Shown piece by piece: positions 17,177-26,851 of a DNA stretch of 64,000 nucleotides. Numbering within the stretch: position 1 is the first letter of the stretch; every line of letters starts with the position of its first letter. The position numbers and the translations under genes were made by a program. The notes beneath the pieces were generated by a model. It was not told the DNA's origin and ran no database searches. It was given only the letters and a program-made list of their open reading frames with translations. The DNA is from Thalassobellus citreus (lineage in GTDB: Bacteria; Bacteroidota; Bacteroidia; Flavobacteriales; Flavobacteriaceae), in assembly GCF_044385915.1 (NCBI RefSeq), contig NZ_JBISCC010000127.1, forward strand, positions 1 through 64,000, written 5' to 3'.

Positions 17177-18295
17177 TTATGAGCAAACAGATTGTTTGTA
17201 AATAGTCATTAAGTCTACATCTGTTAAAGCTCTTTTTAAATGAGATGATTTTTGCTTAACCATTGATAAAATATTTTGCGCTAAACGTTCGTCAAAATGA
17301 AGGTTTTTCTCTTTTAAAAAATGATTTACAGAGGCTGTACCAGAGTGTTTTCCAAAGTAAAAGCCTGTGTTTTTTTGTCCAAAATCTATAGGATTAATAA
17401 ATTGATAAGATGCTCTATTTTTTAGAATTGCCGATGTATGGATGCCAGATTCATGTGTATAAACTTTTGTGCCTATTAAAGGTTTGCTATCTGGTAATTT
17501 TTGTCCCGAAATAGTTGAAACAGTATCACAAAGTGTTGAAATAATTTTTGAATTGTAGCTATCGTTTTTTTCTTTATAAATAAGATAGGCTATAAATTCT
17601 TCGAGTACAGAATTACCAGCTCTTTCCCCTAAACCATTAACAGTTGCACTTATACATGTAGCACCAGATTTATAAGCCGTTATAGCATTTGCTGTTGCCA
17701 TTCCTAGATCATTATGTCCATGAAACTCAAATTCCATAGAGGGGAAACTACCGTTTAAGTCTGTAAACAGTTCATGAATTTCTAAGGGACTAGATATACC
17801 AACGGTATCTGCAATTCTAATACGTTTAGCACCATTTTCTTGTGCGTAATAAATATATTCTTTTAAAAAATTTGAATCAGCCCTTGTGGCATCTTGGGCA
17901 CCTACTGTAACATGAGAGAAAAAATGGGAAGCATATTTTGTGGTTTCTTTTAATTTATTCAATACCCAGTTTTTAGATTTCTCTATAGTTTTTATTTGAA
18001 TATTTGAAACTGGTAATGAAATATTAATTGAGGTTGTTCCTAATTTTACAGCTTCTTCTATGTCAGTAAGATGAGCTCTACACCAACTAGATGTTTTATA
18101 CGAAAACCCTTGGCTCGCAATATCTTTAATTATTAATTTTTCTTCTTTGCTTATGGCAGGAGTTCCTATTTCAACTTCATCTACACCCAACTCATCAAGT
18201 AAGATGGCGATTTTCATTTTTTCTTTTTTTGAAAAAACGACTCCTGGTGCTTGTTCTCCATCTCGTAAGGTTGTATCTATGATATATGGTTTCAT
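17177..18295 (-). CDS. nifV: Homocitrate synthase
   Basis: A 372-residue enzyme of the alpha-isopropylmalate/homocitrate synthase family: TLRDGEQAPGV at residues 9-19 (acetyl-CoA and metal site), the metal-binding HGHNDLGMA near 193, and a GLGERAGN motif. It condenses acetyl-CoA with 2-oxoglutarate to homocitrate, the organic ligand of FeMo-cofactor. The short length, without a leucine-feedback domain, and the position inside the nif operon favour NifV over LeuA. The TSUP gene lies 10 bases upstream. Confidence 0.9.
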   Translation of the reverse strand: MKPYIIDTTLRDGEQAPGVVFSKKEKMKIAILLDELGVDEVEIGTPAISKEEKLIIKDIASQGFSYKTSSWCRAHLTDIEEAVKLGTTSINISLPVSNIQIKTIEKSKNWVLNKLKETTKYASHFFSHVTVGAQDATRADSNFLKEYIYYAQENGAKRIRIADTVGISSPLEIHELFTDLNGSFPSMEFEFHGHNDLGMATANAITAYKSGATCISATVNGLGERAGNSVLEEFIAYLIYKEKNDSYNSKIISTLCDTVSTISGQKLPDSKPLIGTKVYTHESGIHTSAILKNRASYQFINPIDFGQKNTGFYFGKHSGTASVNHFLKEKNLHFDERLAQNILSMVKQKSSHLKRALTDVDLMTIYKQSVCS

Positions 18296-18305
18296 AATAA
18301 ATGTA

Positions 18306-19034
18306 TTAAATGAAAAATAATTTAATGCTAGCCATAAACAAGACTGAGGCTAAAACATAACGCAATGTGACTGATGAAAACTTAAAACTTCCAGACCATG
18401 AACCAAGAAAGCCTCCTAATAGTGCTACTGCTATCCAAAGTACTATCATAGGAGCAAAGTGAACACCCGAACTTATTGTTCCTAACAAGCCTGTAGCTGA
18501 ATTAAGCCAAATGAATCCTGCAGAAATAGCTGCTGCTTCCTTTAAATTAGCCCAACCAAAAACTATTAGTATAGGGCTTAGAATAATACCACCTCCAATT
18601 CCTATCATCCCTGAAAAAAAGCCTACAATGCAGCCAAGAACTAGTGCTATTAAGATATTAGGGTTTTTTACAGCGTTATTTTTTTTAGATTTTACTTGTA
18701 ATAACATTCTAGCTACGGCTATTAAAAGACAAATGCCTAACGATATTTTATAAAACGTAGGGTCTACAGACAATTTAGCTCCCAAAAAAGCAGCAGGCAT
18801 TGAAGCTATAACAAATGGGAGTAAGATTTTCCATTTAAAATATCCGCCTTTATAATAGCTGTAAAATGCGATACCTGCTACAAATAGATTAAGTATTAAA
18901 GCTGAAGATCTCATGGTAATAGCTTCAATACCAAACATAGCCATTAAAGCTAAATATCCACTAGCTCCACCATGACCAATTGAGGCATAGAGGAAGGCAA
19001 CTATAAAAAGAGTAATTAAAAAAAATAATTCCAT
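18306..19034 (-). CDS. TSUP/TauE-SafE family membrane permease in the nif operon
   Basis: The ATG at 19034 gives 242 residues starting straight into a membrane segment (MELFFLITLFIVAFLYAS); a start 14 codons upstream is possible. About seven to eight membrane helices are visible, with the duplicated TSUP half-motifs GHGGASGYLALMAMFG and GFFSGMIGIGGGIILSPIL. The family moves sulfite, sulfonates, thiosulfate or related anions. Nitrogenase assembly needs much sulfur and cysteine, so import of a sulfur oxyanion is a reasonable guess; molybdate is not excluded. Confidence 0.8.
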   Translation of the reverse strand: MELFFLITLFIVAFLYASIGHGGASGYLALMAMFGIEAITMRSSALILNLFVAGIAFYSYYKGGYFKWKILLPFVIASMPAAFLGAKLSVDPTFYKISLGICLLIAVARMLLQVKSKKNNAVKNPNILIALVLGCIVGFFSGMIGIGGGIILSPILIVFGWANLKEAAAISAGFIWLNSATGLLGTISSGVHFAPMIVLWIAVALLGGFLGSWSGSFKFSSVTLRYVLASVLFMASIKLFFI

Positions 19035-19123
19035 AAGAGAAAGATTATTAGTTAATAAGCATCTTTGATAAAACAAGTATCAAAGTCTAGGCAAAATCAT
19101 TTAAATAAAAGGTGAAACAATAT

Positions 19124-19432
19124 TTAATCAGAAATTAAATATTCTTCAACAGCTTCATTTTCTTCTAGTGCCTCTAATATTTCATCTATTTTATCTTCGT
19201 CTGTAACACCGCCATACCAAAAATTATTTGGCTGAATGATTATTACTGGACCTTGCGGACAAATATTTAAACAAGCTGTTGTAGTTACAGCTGCATCTAA
19301 ACCTCTATCGGCTGCTTCTTCTGAAATATATTGTATTAAGTCTGACGATCCTCTTTTTAGGCAAGTGCCTTTTGCTTCGCCTACCATTCTGTAGGAATTG
19401 CATAATAATATTAAATAATCTGGTTTTTTCAT
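19124..19432 (-). CDS. Thioredoxin-like [2Fe-2S] ferredoxin
   Basis: 102 residues with four cysteines (C11, C24, C54, C58; CLNICPQGPV at the second pair), the pattern of thioredoxin-fold [2Fe-2S] ferredoxins such as those of Clostridium pasteurianum and Aquifex and the related NuoE domain. In C. pasteurianum this type interacts with nitrogenase. It sits between nifB and the TSUP gene, separated from nifB by 131 bases, so it may also have its own promoter. It may donate electrons to nitrogenase or to NifB. Confidence 0.8.
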   Translation of the reverse strand: MKKPDYLILLCNSYRMVGEAKGTCLKRGSSDLIQYISEEAADRGLDAAVTTTACLNICPQGPVIIIQPNNFWYGGVTDEDKIDEILEALEENEAVEEYLISD

Positions 19433-19563
19433 CTGTTAATATTTATAGTTTTTAGATCAGATCTCACATTCATATTGTCCTTTTTTTGTGTGGCAAAATT
19501 TTAGTTGTGAATGTTTCATTTTTAATTGTTTTGTATGATTACATATAAATTGTGTTTTTAAGA

Positions 19564-20835
19564 TTATCCACAACCCATAGCGTTACCGCCACAACCAGTA
19601 CCGCATTTCCCTAAGGTTGTTTTAAGTACCGATTTTAGTTTTTTCCCTTTGTAAACAGCATCCAATCCGTCATCAATTAATCCAGACATTTCAATAACTG
19701 CTATACCAACTTTTTGGAGTAAATCAACAGGTTTAGCCCCAACACCATTTACTAATACATAAGAACAATCTTTTAACGATTTAGCAAGGTTTATCCAACG
19801 TAAATCTCCTGTTCCTTTTGTTGGAGCTAAACGCCTTTCAACCAGTTCATATCCAGTTTCTGTTTGCTTATATATTAAAAACTCAGTAGCTTCTCCTAAG
19901 TGTTTGTTAATCATTAAGCCTTCATAACTTGCAACAGCAACATGTGGTTTTGTTTTATCAACGGGTGTTGGCATGACGGCACATTGATCAATTAATTTAA
20001 AAGCACTTGTATCGTCTTTACCTAGTATTCCTGCAGCATCTGCTCTACATCGCGCACAATGTGTCATTGGTTTTATATACTTATGAATAGATCTTATAAT
20101 GTTTCTAACAGATTTGCCTGTTGGCTTTTCTAAATCTTCCATATCACTTCCTTCGGTAGGAATTAATGGAATACAATTCATAGTTGTAGCTCCTAATTCG
20201 CTTACTTTTTTAGCAACTTCTTCTATTTCTGTATCATTAACACCAGGAATAATTACCGTATTTATTTTTACAACAATACCTTTTGCTACCAATGCTTTTA
20301 AAGCTTCTCCTTGTTGACTTAGCATCAATTTTGCAGCTTCAACACCACGATACATTTTTTTCTTGTAACGTGCCCATTTATAGATTTTTTCTAAAGTTTC
20401 AAGTCTAAAACTATTAATGGTAATGGTAACATGTGTCACATTTAATTGGGCTATCTCATCAATGTATGGCAGTATGTTTAATCCGTTTGAAGAGAGACAA
20501 AATATTTTTTCTGGAAACTCATTTTTTATCAATCTAATAGATTCTAATGTTTTTTCTGGTTCGGCAAAGGCATCTCCTGGTCCAGCAATACCAACGGTTG
20601 ATACATTTTTAATTTTTTGAGATATGGCTCTTATATAATTAAGGGCTTGAAATGGTTTTAGCACAGAACTTGTAACACCTGGTCTGCTTTCGTTTACACA
20701 ATCATATTTTCTATTACAATAACCACATTGAACATTACATTTTGGTGCTACTGGGATATGAATTCTTGCATATTTTAATTTTGCTTCCTTGTCAAAACAA
20801 GGGTGCACTTTATTTAAAGTGGTTGTCTTTTCCAT
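19564..20835 (-). CDS. nifB: NifB, radical SAM FeMo-cofactor precursor synthase
   Basis: A 423-residue fusion: a radical SAM domain with CNVQCGYC (C33, C37, C40) and a NifX-like cofactor-binding domain from about residue 295 (HVAVASYEGLMINKHLGEA). It fuses two [4Fe-4S] units and inserts carbide to make NifB-co, the core of FeMo-co. The C-terminus has an extra cysteine-glycine tail (GKCGTGCGGNAMGCG). It follows nifN by 51 bases. The fused form is typical of bacterial clusters, whereas many archaeal NifB proteins lack the second domain. Confidence 0.96.
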   Translation of the reverse strand: MEKTTTLNKVHPCFDKEAKLKYARIHIPVAPKCNVQCGYCNRKYDCVNESRPGVTSSVLKPFQALNYIRAISQKIKNVSTVGIAGPGDAFAEPEKTLESIRLIKNEFPEKIFCLSSNGLNILPYIDEIAQLNVTHVTITINSFRLETLEKIYKWARYKKKMYRGVEAAKLMLSQQGEALKALVAKGIVVKINTVIIPGVNDTEIEEVAKKVSELGATTMNCIPLIPTEGSDMEDLEKPTGKSVRNIIRSIHKYIKPMTHCARCRADAAGILGKDDTSAFKLIDQCAVMPTPVDKTKPHVAVASYEGLMINKHLGEATEFLIYKQTETGYELVERRLAPTKGTGDLRWINLAKSLKDCSYVLVNGVGAKPVDLLQKVGIAVIEMSGLIDDGLDAVYKGKKLKSVLKTTLGKCGTGCGGNAMGCG

Positions 20836-20886
20836 GTTCTTAATTTTAATGATTATCTGTATTCATTTTATTGATGTAATTAAAAA

Positions 20887-22272
20887 TTACATGTATTTGT
20901 ATCCAACAGGCGAATGATCTTGCATTTGTTGAATAAGTGTGTTAGCTATCATATCGAAAAGTACTTGAGTACCTTCGTAACCAATATGTTTAATACGTGA
21001 ACCTCCTAATCTATCATGAATAGGAAAACCTACTCGTGCTAATGGAATTCCTAATTCGCGGGCTATATAATAGCCTTTGCTATTTCCTATTAAGATATCG
21101 GGTTTCAATTCTTTACAAACAGTGGCTATTTCTTCAAAATCGAAATTATCGTGAATGATAATATCTGAATTGGGTTTTACTTTTTCTTGAATCACTTTCT
21201 TTAGTAATCCGCTATCACCACCTGAAGCACATAACACTGTTTCAATTCCAATTTCTTCTAAAAATGAAATCATGGCTATAACAAAATCTTCTTCTCCATA
21301 TAAGACCGCTTTTTTTCCAAAGACATATTTATGTCCATCTACATAGGCATCAACCAGTTTTCCACGTTGCTTTCTGTATTTTTCGGGTATCTTATTATTA
21401 GTTAATTTTTCAAGCGTATCAAAAAAAGCATCGGTAGCATTAATCCCAATTGGGATGTTTAAATTTATTCTAGGCACATCAAAACTAGACTCTAAAAATT
21501 CTCCTGCCGATTGTGATTTTGGGTTAGATTTATTTAAAATATATCCAAATTCTATGGATGCTTTTGCTGAAGCTGTATGTTGTAACTCTTTTAATGTAGT
21601 TCCTCCTTTTGGTAGTTTTTCATATACTCCTGTATACTCATTATCTAAAATATCAGAATAATCAGGAACCATAGTAACGTTCATCAGTACCTCAGAAAAA
21701 ATATCTTTTAGGTGTTGTAAATCTGCAGGAGAAAGAAAGCCTGGAAACATATTAATACTATGTCTTGTTTGACCTTCTGTAGCAAATGCTTTTACAAGAG
21801 ATAACACCGTGTCATGAAACCCGTTAATATGAGTTCCCATAAAACTAGGGGTGTTCACAAAAACTAATTCAGGAAGATTAGGATCGTTCTCGTTTTCAAC
21901 TTTATACTTATATAGTATTTTACGCATGTCGTCACCAATAACCTCGCTTAAACAGGTTGTAGCAATACCAATTATTTTAGGATTGTATTGTTTAGTAACA
22001 TTTTTTATGGCGATAAATAAGTTTTTTTCACCACCAAAAATGGCGGTTTCTTCTGTGAAATTTGTAGAAGCAATATCTACGGGCTCTTTATAATGACTTA
22101 TTAAATAGCGTCTTATGTACGTTGCGCATCCTTGCGAACCATGAATGAGAGGCACGCACCCTTCAATTCCTTTAAAAACAATACTTCCTCCCAATGGTGT
22201 ACATACTTTACATGCATTACGAGTTGATGTAAACGCTTTTCCTTTTTCTATGATGTCGACTTTATTTTGCAT
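20887..22272 (-). CDS. nifN: NifN, FeMo-cofactor scaffold subunit
   Basis: 461 residues, homologous to NifK. Cysteines C21, C24 and C49 (ACKVCTPLGG, HGSQGCATYIRRY) and ATTCLSEVIGDD are conserved as in NifN. With NifE it forms the tetramer on which NifB-co matures to FeMo-co before transfer to NifDK. It lies 24 bases after nifE, so the two are translated from one message. The start MQNKVDIIEKGKAF is typical. Confidence 0.93.
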   Translation of the reverse strand: MQNKVDIIEKGKAFTSTRNACKVCTPLGGSIVFKGIEGCVPLIHGSQGCATYIRRYLISHYKEPVDIASTNFTEETAIFGGEKNLFIAIKNVTKQYNPKIIGIATTCLSEVIGDDMRKILYKYKVENENDPNLPELVFVNTPSFMGTHINGFHDTVLSLVKAFATEGQTRHSINMFPGFLSPADLQHLKDIFSEVLMNVTMVPDYSDILDNEYTGVYEKLPKGGTTLKELQHTASAKASIEFGYILNKSNPKSQSAGEFLESSFDVPRINLNIPIGINATDAFFDTLEKLTNNKIPEKYRKQRGKLVDAYVDGHKYVFGKKAVLYGEEDFVIAMISFLEEIGIETVLCASGGDSGLLKKVIQEKVKPNSDIIIHDNFDFEEIATVCKELKPDILIGNSKGYYIARELGIPLARVGFPIHDRLGGSRIKHIGYEGTQVLFDMIANTLIQQMQDHSPVGYKYM

Positions 22273-22296
22273 ATTTCAAAGTATTAAACCGTATTG

Positions 22297-23631
22297 TTAT
22301 TTGTTTTTAGTGAATTGAAAAACTGGACTCATAGCAGTTGCATAAATTTCTTTAGCAAAATTTAGCATGCCTTTGTAGCCTGCCAATGCTAGTTTACGTT
22401 CGTGATTATGGTCGCAAAAACCTAAACCTAATTTATAAGCAATGGGTCTTTCTTTAACACCTCCTATTAAAATATCTGCATTGGTTTTTTTAACTAATTG
22501 AGTTAATTCTAACGGATTGGTGTCATCAACAAGAATAGTACCTTCATCACTCAGGTTTTTCATAGTTAGATAGTCTTCTTTATTTCCTGTTTGAGAACCA
22601 ACTACTACTGTTTTTACATCTAGCATTCGTAATGCTTTTATAAGAGAAATGGCTTTAAAAGCACCACCAACATAAATGGCTGCTTTTTTGCCTTTTAATG
22701 CTTTTTTATAGAATTGTAGTTTGGGTAATAAATCACTTACTTCAGTCTTAACCAATTCAATGGCTTTATCCATCATTTCTTTGTCTCCAAAAAAACGAGC
22801 TACATTATATAGAGCGTCAGACATGTCTTCAATACCAAAATATGAAACTCTCATGTTTGATATTTGATATTTTTCTTCCATTTGAAGCGCTAAATTGCTC
22901 ATAGAACCAGAACATTGCACAATATTTAATGCTGCTTTATGAGATTGACGAATAGCATCTACACGACCATCACCAGTAATAGTGGCTACAATATGAATCC
23001 CCATTTTTTCGTAATAGTCACGTAATAAATAAAGTTCTCCGGCTAGGTTAAAATCTCCAATAATATTAATACTGTTAGGAATTGTTTCGTTGGTGCCTTT
23101 AGTACCAACCAGTTTCATTAACGCATCACAGGCAACTTTGTATCCGTCTTTTTTTGTGCCAGCAAAACCAGGTGCTTGTACTGTTATAACCTCAACACCT
23201 GTTATGTTTGTTACATTTTTACAAACGCTTTCAACATCATCGCCAATTAAGTCAACAATACATGTTGAATACACAAATGCGGCTTTGGGATTGTAGGCTT
23301 CAATTAATTCAATAAGTGCTTTTTTTAAGGTTTTTTCACCTCCAAAAACCACTTGTTTTTCTTTTACGTCTGTTGAGAAACTGAGTCTGTGAATTTGGGG
23401 TCCAGATGATAAAGCACCTCTAATGTCCCAGGTATAAGCAGCGCAACCAATAGGACCATGTACTAAATGAAGGGCATCGGCAATAGGGTATAAAACGACT
23501 CTAGACCCGCAAAATACGCAAGCTCTTTGGCTTACGGATCCTGCTAGACTAGATTTGTCACAAGCTAATTCACGAGAATCTGTACCCTTAGTCAATATTT
23601 GATTTTCTCTGTCTTTAAGTATAGATTCCAT
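22297..23631 (-). CDS. nifE: NifE, FeMo-cofactor scaffold subunit
   Basis: 444 residues, homologous to NifD. C38/C41 (RACVFCGSR), C63 (HGPIGCAAYTWD) and C124 (YSTCIVDLIGDD) align with the cluster ligands of NifE. With NifN it is the scaffold for FeMo-co assembly, where Mo and homocitrate are added. A 138-base gap separates it from nifK, the largest gap inside nifHDKEN, so an internal promoter is possible. Confidence 0.94.
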   Translation of the reverse strand: MESILKDRENQILTKGTDSRELACDKSSLAGSVSQRACVFCGSRVVLYPIADALHLVHGPIGCAAYTWDIRGALSSGPQIHRLSFSTDVKEKQVVFGGEKTLKKALIELIEAYNPKAAFVYSTCIVDLIGDDVESVCKNVTNITGVEVITVQAPGFAGTKKDGYKVACDALMKLVGTKGTNETIPNSINIIGDFNLAGELYLLRDYYEKMGIHIVATITGDGRVDAIRQSHKAALNIVQCSGSMSNLALQMEEKYQISNMRVSYFGIEDMSDALYNVARFFGDKEMMDKAIELVKTEVSDLLPKLQFYKKALKGKKAAIYVGGAFKAISLIKALRMLDVKTVVVGSQTGNKEDYLTMKNLSDEGTILVDDTNPLELTQLVKKTNADILIGGVKERPIAYKLGLGFCDHNHERKLALAGYKGMLNFAKEIYATAMSPVFQFTKNK

Positions 23632-23769
23632 GTGTTTTAATTTTAGTTTATAGTTTCACCTGTTACTATTTATTGTTTTTAAGCCTTGATGTAACATCCG
23701 TGTTTTTTTGTGTAAAATACACTCATGGATATTTCATTTTAAACTTTTGGATATTAGTTTTTACTTGTA

Positions 23770-25152
23770 TTACATAACCAATTCAAATTCTGGTTCTGAA
23801 GATTCTAAATCTTGTTTATCCATAATAAGACCTAATATTTTTTCTAAAATGCGTAGCCCTCCCATATATCCTAAAGTTGGGAAATAAGAATGACCAACTC
23901 TATCTAAAATTGGGAATCCCATTCTTAAAAAAGGGATGTTTTCATCTTTAGAAATGTATTTGCCATAGGTGTTTCCTATTAAAAGGTCTACGCTTTCTTC
24001 TTTAATCCATTGGTGCATTAAATACATATCGGCTCCTAAACCATTTTTAAATTTGGCTTCAGGAACGGTTGGTAATATTAGTTTTTCTAGTCTTTGATGC
24101 ATTTTTTTACCTGGTGTACCAGAAACAACATAAACAGGTTTCATGTTCATGTCTAATAAGAACTCAACCAATGGAATTAATTGATCTGGATCTCCAAATA
24201 AGGCAACACGTTTTCCGTTTAAATACTGTTGCATGTCGGTAATCATATCAACAAGTCTTCCTCTTTCAGTTGTGATTTCATCAGGGATACTTACTTCTGC
24301 TAGCTCTGACATTTTCATGATAAAGCGGTCTGTAGCTCTTACTCCAATAGGAAGGTCTGTTACTTCAAAAGGTACTTTACATTTGATGTTTAATTTTGTT
24401 GCTGCATCGGCTGTAGCCCATTCTCCAAAAGCTAAAGTTGCTTTGTTATCTCCAGTAGCAATTAAATCAGGAACAGTGGTTCCTCCTTTTGGATACATTT
24501 TGTAACTCCCTGTTTGCGGTGCATCAACAACATCTGAAGTGTCTGGAAATAATGTGAATTTGGCTTGCATAAGGTTTGCTAACCGTTTTACTTCTTTCAT
24601 ATCTGAAGGCTCAACCCAACCAGAAATAAGATTTATTTTATCGCTTTTTACACCTGTAGAAGCAGATAAACATTTTACCATTCCACTTACCATATTGGCA
24701 TATCCTGTAACGTGAGATCCTATGTAGCTAGGAGTATTACAATATATTACGTGTTTTCCTTCTGGAATTTTTCCACCAGCATTTGCTTTTTCAACAATTT
24801 GTGTAAGGTCGTCACCAATAGTTTCAGATAGACATGTTGAATGAACCGCAATGATATCTGGTTCATAAATAGTAAAAATATTGTCTATTGCTTGTACCAA
24901 GTTAGATTGTCCTCCAAACACTGAAGATCCTTCGGTAAACGAACTTGTTGCTGCCATAATAGGTTCTTTGTAATGTCTTGTAAGTGCACTTCTGTGATAT
25001 GAACAGCAGCCTTGCGATCCGTGACTATGTGGTAAGCAACCATGAATTCCTAGTGCAGCATACATAGCTCCAACAGGTTGACAGGTTTTTGCTGGGTTAA
25101 TTGTTAAAGCTTTTCTTTCTTTTATATCTTTTGTGGTATGTCTTAGTAACAT
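23770..25152 (-). CDS. nifK: NifK, MoFe protein beta subunit
   Basis: 460 residues. P-cluster ligands C24 (KTCQPVGAMYA), C49 (HGSQGCCSYHRS) and C107 (HSTCLSETIGDD) are present. The protein lacks the N-terminal extension of about 50 residues seen in Azotobacter NifK and is the length of the Clostridium pasteurianum subunit. Together with NifD it forms the alpha2-beta2 MoFe protein that reduces N2. It starts 52 bases after nifD, and no delta subunit gene (anfG/vnfG) lies between them. Confidence 0.96.
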   Translation of the reverse strand: MLLRHTTKDIKERKALTINPAKTCQPVGAMYAALGIHGCLPHSHGSQGCCSYHRSALTRHYKEPIMAATSSFTEGSSVFGGQSNLVQAIDNIFTIYEPDIIAVHSTCLSETIGDDLTQIVEKANAGGKIPEGKHVIYCNTPSYIGSHVTGYANMVSGMVKCLSASTGVKSDKINLISGWVEPSDMKEVKRLANLMQAKFTLFPDTSDVVDAPQTGSYKMYPKGGTTVPDLIATGDNKATLAFGEWATADAATKLNIKCKVPFEVTDLPIGVRATDRFIMKMSELAEVSIPDEITTERGRLVDMITDMQQYLNGKRVALFGDPDQLIPLVEFLLDMNMKPVYVVSGTPGKKMHQRLEKLILPTVPEAKFKNGLGADMYLMHQWIKEESVDLLIGNTYGKYISKDENIPFLRMGFPILDRVGHSYFPTLGYMGGLRILEKILGLIMDKQDLESSEPEFELVM

Positions 25153-25204
25153 AATATCTCTGATTTAAAATTTATAAATTGTTTGTTAATGGTTTTTATT
25201 GCCA

Positions 25205-26833
25205 TTAGTAAGCTGAATCAGCTAGTTTTGCTACTAACTTTGGTTGATTTTTCCACGGTGGTGGAATTAATCCCCAGACCTTAGTATTTACCATTTTATC
25301 AATATCATTGTAAAAATTAACAGCGCCTTTAAAGCCTGCATACGGACCACCATAATCATAACTATGTAGTTGTTTTAGTGGTACACCGTATTTTTGTATC
25401 ACATATTTTTCTTTAATACCCGCACCAATAATATCTGGTTTATAATACTCAATAAGCTTTTCTGTTTCCCAGTGAGAAATATCATCTATTACCAAACTGT
25501 TTTTTTCCATATCTGGCATCATGCCTTCGTACTCAGCAAAGCCATATCCTTTGTTTTCAAGGGATGTTTTTTTGGCAACCAAATCGTCTCTCCAATAACC
25601 TTCATCTTTGGTAATGTCTAACTCTTCTATATTTCTACTATCAGCATCAATTTTTATACTGTCAAGCACTTTTCTTCCTTCATAATCATCACGGTGTCCA
25701 AACTCATAACCAGCAGATATGGTACGCATTCCTATTTCTCCAAATAATTCTTGGTAATGATGCGCTCTAGATCCTCCAACATACATCATGCATAATTTGC
25801 CTTCTGTTCTTGTTTTTACATCTTCAATAGTAGCCTTAACTTCTAACATTTCTCGGGCAATAATTTCTTCGGTTTTAGCTATTAACTCACTGTCTTCAAA
25901 GTACTCTGCTATTTTTCTTAATGATTTAGCAGTAGCTTCTGCTCCAATAAAGTTTATTTTAATCCAAGGAATACCATGTTTTTTCTCTAGCATTTCTGCA
26001 ATATAATTGATAGACCTATGGCACATAACCGCGTTTAAATCGGCCATATGAGCATTTTCAAATTGGTGAATACTTGAGTTACCACTAAAGGTTGAAACTA
26101 GTGTGATTCCCATCTCTTCGAAGTATTTTTCAAGTACAAATGAGTCTCCACCAATATTATACTCACCAAGTAGGTTTAGTTTAAATTTTCCGCCTGGATC
26201 TGTATCATTTAAACCAACCACATGTTTAAATATGCCGTTATTGGCAATATGGTGACCAGCAGATTGACTAACACCTTTGTATCCTTCACAACTAAATCCG
26301 AAAATGTTGATGCCTAATTCTTCTTTCATCTTTCTAGAAACAGCATGGACATCATCACCAATCAATCCAATTGGACAGGTAGAAAATACCCCAATAGAAT
26401 GTGGTTTAAACATGTTGTAAGCTTCACGGATGGCTTCTTCTAGTTTTTTTTCACCTCCAAAAACAATATTAGTATCCTGCATGTCTGTTGAAAAGCAGTA
26501 ATTCATATAATTTTCTCCGTCTGGACCTGCATCTGTTTGGTTTCTTCGTGTAAGCCATGCATAGAAAGAGCAACCAATAGGTCCGTGAACTATGTTAATA
26601 ATATCACGTGTTGGTCCTAATATTACACCTTTACAACCAGCATAGCAGCATCCTCTTTGTGTAATAATTCCTGGAATTGTACGGATGTTAGATTGAATTT
26701 CTTGATCTTCTTTTGGATCATTTGTAATCAAAGATTTTGCTCGCTTCTTTCCTATTTTACTAGGGTATTTGTTTAAAATTTCCTCTATTAATTCCGATGG
26801 ATCAGGAAATGTATTTTTAGTATCTTTCGACAT
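25205..26833 (-). CDS. nifD: NifD, MoFe protein alpha subunit
   Basis: 542 residues. P-cluster cysteines are at C62 (in QRGCCYAGCKG), C88 and C153. FeMo-co ligands are C271 (AVMCHRSINYI) and H490 (LKQLHSYDYGG). Substrate-channel residues Q190 and H194 lie in GVSQSAGHH. Residues about 385-440 form an insertion of roughly 50 residues absent from Azotobacter NifD but present in clostridial-type proteins. All catalytic residues are intact, so the enzyme should be functional. The gene is co-transcribed with nifI2, 18 bases upstream. Confidence 0.97.
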   Translation of the reverse strand: MSKDTKNTFPDPSELIEEILNKYPSKIGKKRAKSLITNDPKEDQEIQSNIRTIPGIITQRGCCYAGCKGVILGPTRDIINIVHGPIGCSFYAWLTRRNQTDAGPDGENYMNYCFSTDMQDTNIVFGGEKKLEEAIREAYNMFKPHSIGVFSTCPIGLIGDDVHAVSRKMKEELGINIFGFSCEGYKGVSQSAGHHIANNGIFKHVVGLNDTDPGGKFKLNLLGEYNIGGDSFVLEKYFEEMGITLVSTFSGNSSIHQFENAHMADLNAVMCHRSINYIAEMLEKKHGIPWIKINFIGAEATAKSLRKIAEYFEDSELIAKTEEIIAREMLEVKATIEDVKTRTEGKLCMMYVGGSRAHHYQELFGEIGMRTISAGYEFGHRDDYEGRKVLDSIKIDADSRNIEELDITKDEGYWRDDLVAKKTSLENKGYGFAEYEGMMPDMEKNSLVIDDISHWETEKLIEYYKPDIIGAGIKEKYVIQKYGVPLKQLHSYDYGGPYAGFKGAVNFYNDIDKMVNTKVWGLIPPPWKNQPKLVAKLADSAY

Positions 26834-26851
26834 ATGTTTTTGTTTTAAGTA

